Source: Lachnospiraceae bacterium (GTDB taxonomy: Bacteria > Bacillota > Clostridia > Lachnospirales > Lachnospiraceae). From it: a DNA stretch of 64,000 bases. The stretch spans positions 24,268-88,267 of the forward strand of contig JAAWOG010000009.1 of NCBI GenBank assembly GCA_022799355.1. The letters run 5' to 3'. Shown piece by piece: positions 63,902-64,000 of this stretch (position 1 is its first letter; each line of letters opens with the position of its first letter). The translations under genes were made by a program, and so were the position numbers. The notes beneath the pieces were generated by a model. It had not been told where the DNA came from, ran no database searches, and was given only the letters and a program-made list of their open reading frames with translations.

Positions 63902-64000
63902 GAAAGTCCAGCTAAGAAATGTCAATAGGTAAAATGAAAAATGTTGAAAAAGATTTTTTCAAGTAGTTGAAGTAAAAAAGGGTAACTTTAATAAGCCCAC

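Noticed and set aside
63902..64000. Start of an FtsX-type permease after the ABC ATPase gene
   Set aside because: The last 99 bases contain only short interrupted frames; the permease is expected beyond the window but cannot be claimed.

Overview
The window looks like a chromosomal segment of a Gram-positive anaerobe of the class Clostridia, most likely Lachnospiraceae. This rests on an oxygen-sensitive class III ribonucleotide reductase, Firmicute-type short Pgi and NagB, many lipoprotein-type solute-binding proteins, a class B sortase, GH25 muramidase, strong AGGAGG ribosome sites and moderate GC. It contains no rRNA, tRNA, CRISPR array, phage block or complete insertion sequence that I can recognise. 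Most of it is a chain of carbon-uptake and catabolic operons, nearly all on the minus strand, with housekeeping genes between them.

Layout. 1-3936: an operon of a BtpA/SgcQ-like protein, a SIS-domain isomerase, a NagB-like deaminase and an AraB-like kinase (cut by the window edge), next to a DeoR regulator; TTTGCAATA repeats sit on the operon promoter. 3984-5822: class B sortase and an Rpn-family nuclease with an in-frame minisatellite. 6203-10073: pgi, a membrane protein, a TSCPD-domain protein and murG. 10103-13100: GH25 muramidase, ECF sigma factor and its probable anti-sigma factor. 13315-17674: CPA2 antiporter, then nrdG and nrdD, with two NrdR-type boxes exactly 31 bp apart over the nrdD promoter. 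17735-26179: a sugar ABC importer (binding protein, permease, double ATPase) with an intracellular alpha/beta hydrolase and an FGGY kinase, controlled by a divergent LacI regulator with a perfect palindromic operator. 26265-31003: S-adenosylhomocysteine genes (nucleosidase, hydrolase homologue, deaminase) and an aldo/keto reductase. 31198-42162: two AraC paralogues, a CUT1 importer, a ManD/RspA-type dehydratase, a D-aminoacylase-type amidohydrolase, a SelA/DgaE-like PLP enzyme and a 2-hydroxyacid dehydrogenase. 42460-49111: RidA, cellobiose-type PTS, MalY-type C-S lyase and GH1 phospho-glycosidase, with YheO-like and GlpP-like regulators. 49162-54842: second CPA2 antiporter, and a CUT1 importer with a nucleoside hydrolase. 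55166-61033: oligopeptide importer OppBCDF-A. 61407-63901: two-component system and an ABC ATPase of the peptide-antibiotic type, whose permease would lie beyond the window.

How the parts work together. Each uptake operon pairs a transporter with enzymes acting on an unusual substrate: an acylated or esterified sugar (17-25 kb), an N-acylated amino-sugar acid (31-42 kb), and a beta-glucoside perhaps attached to a sulfur amino acid (42-49 kb). These assignments are inferences from gene content. In all three binding-protein/permease loci a hairpin follows the binding-protein gene, which would give unequal expression. The most distinctive non-coding signals are the NrdR box pair, a 40-bp promoter element shared by the SAH deaminase and the 2-hydroxyacid dehydrogenase genes, a 156-bp palindromic element with a short relative elsewhere in the window, and two tandem 60-bp hairpin repeats after oppA. 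Ranked as candidates for something undescribed, the PTS-RidA-MalY-GH1 operon and the SelA-like/D-aminoacylase/ManD operon come first.
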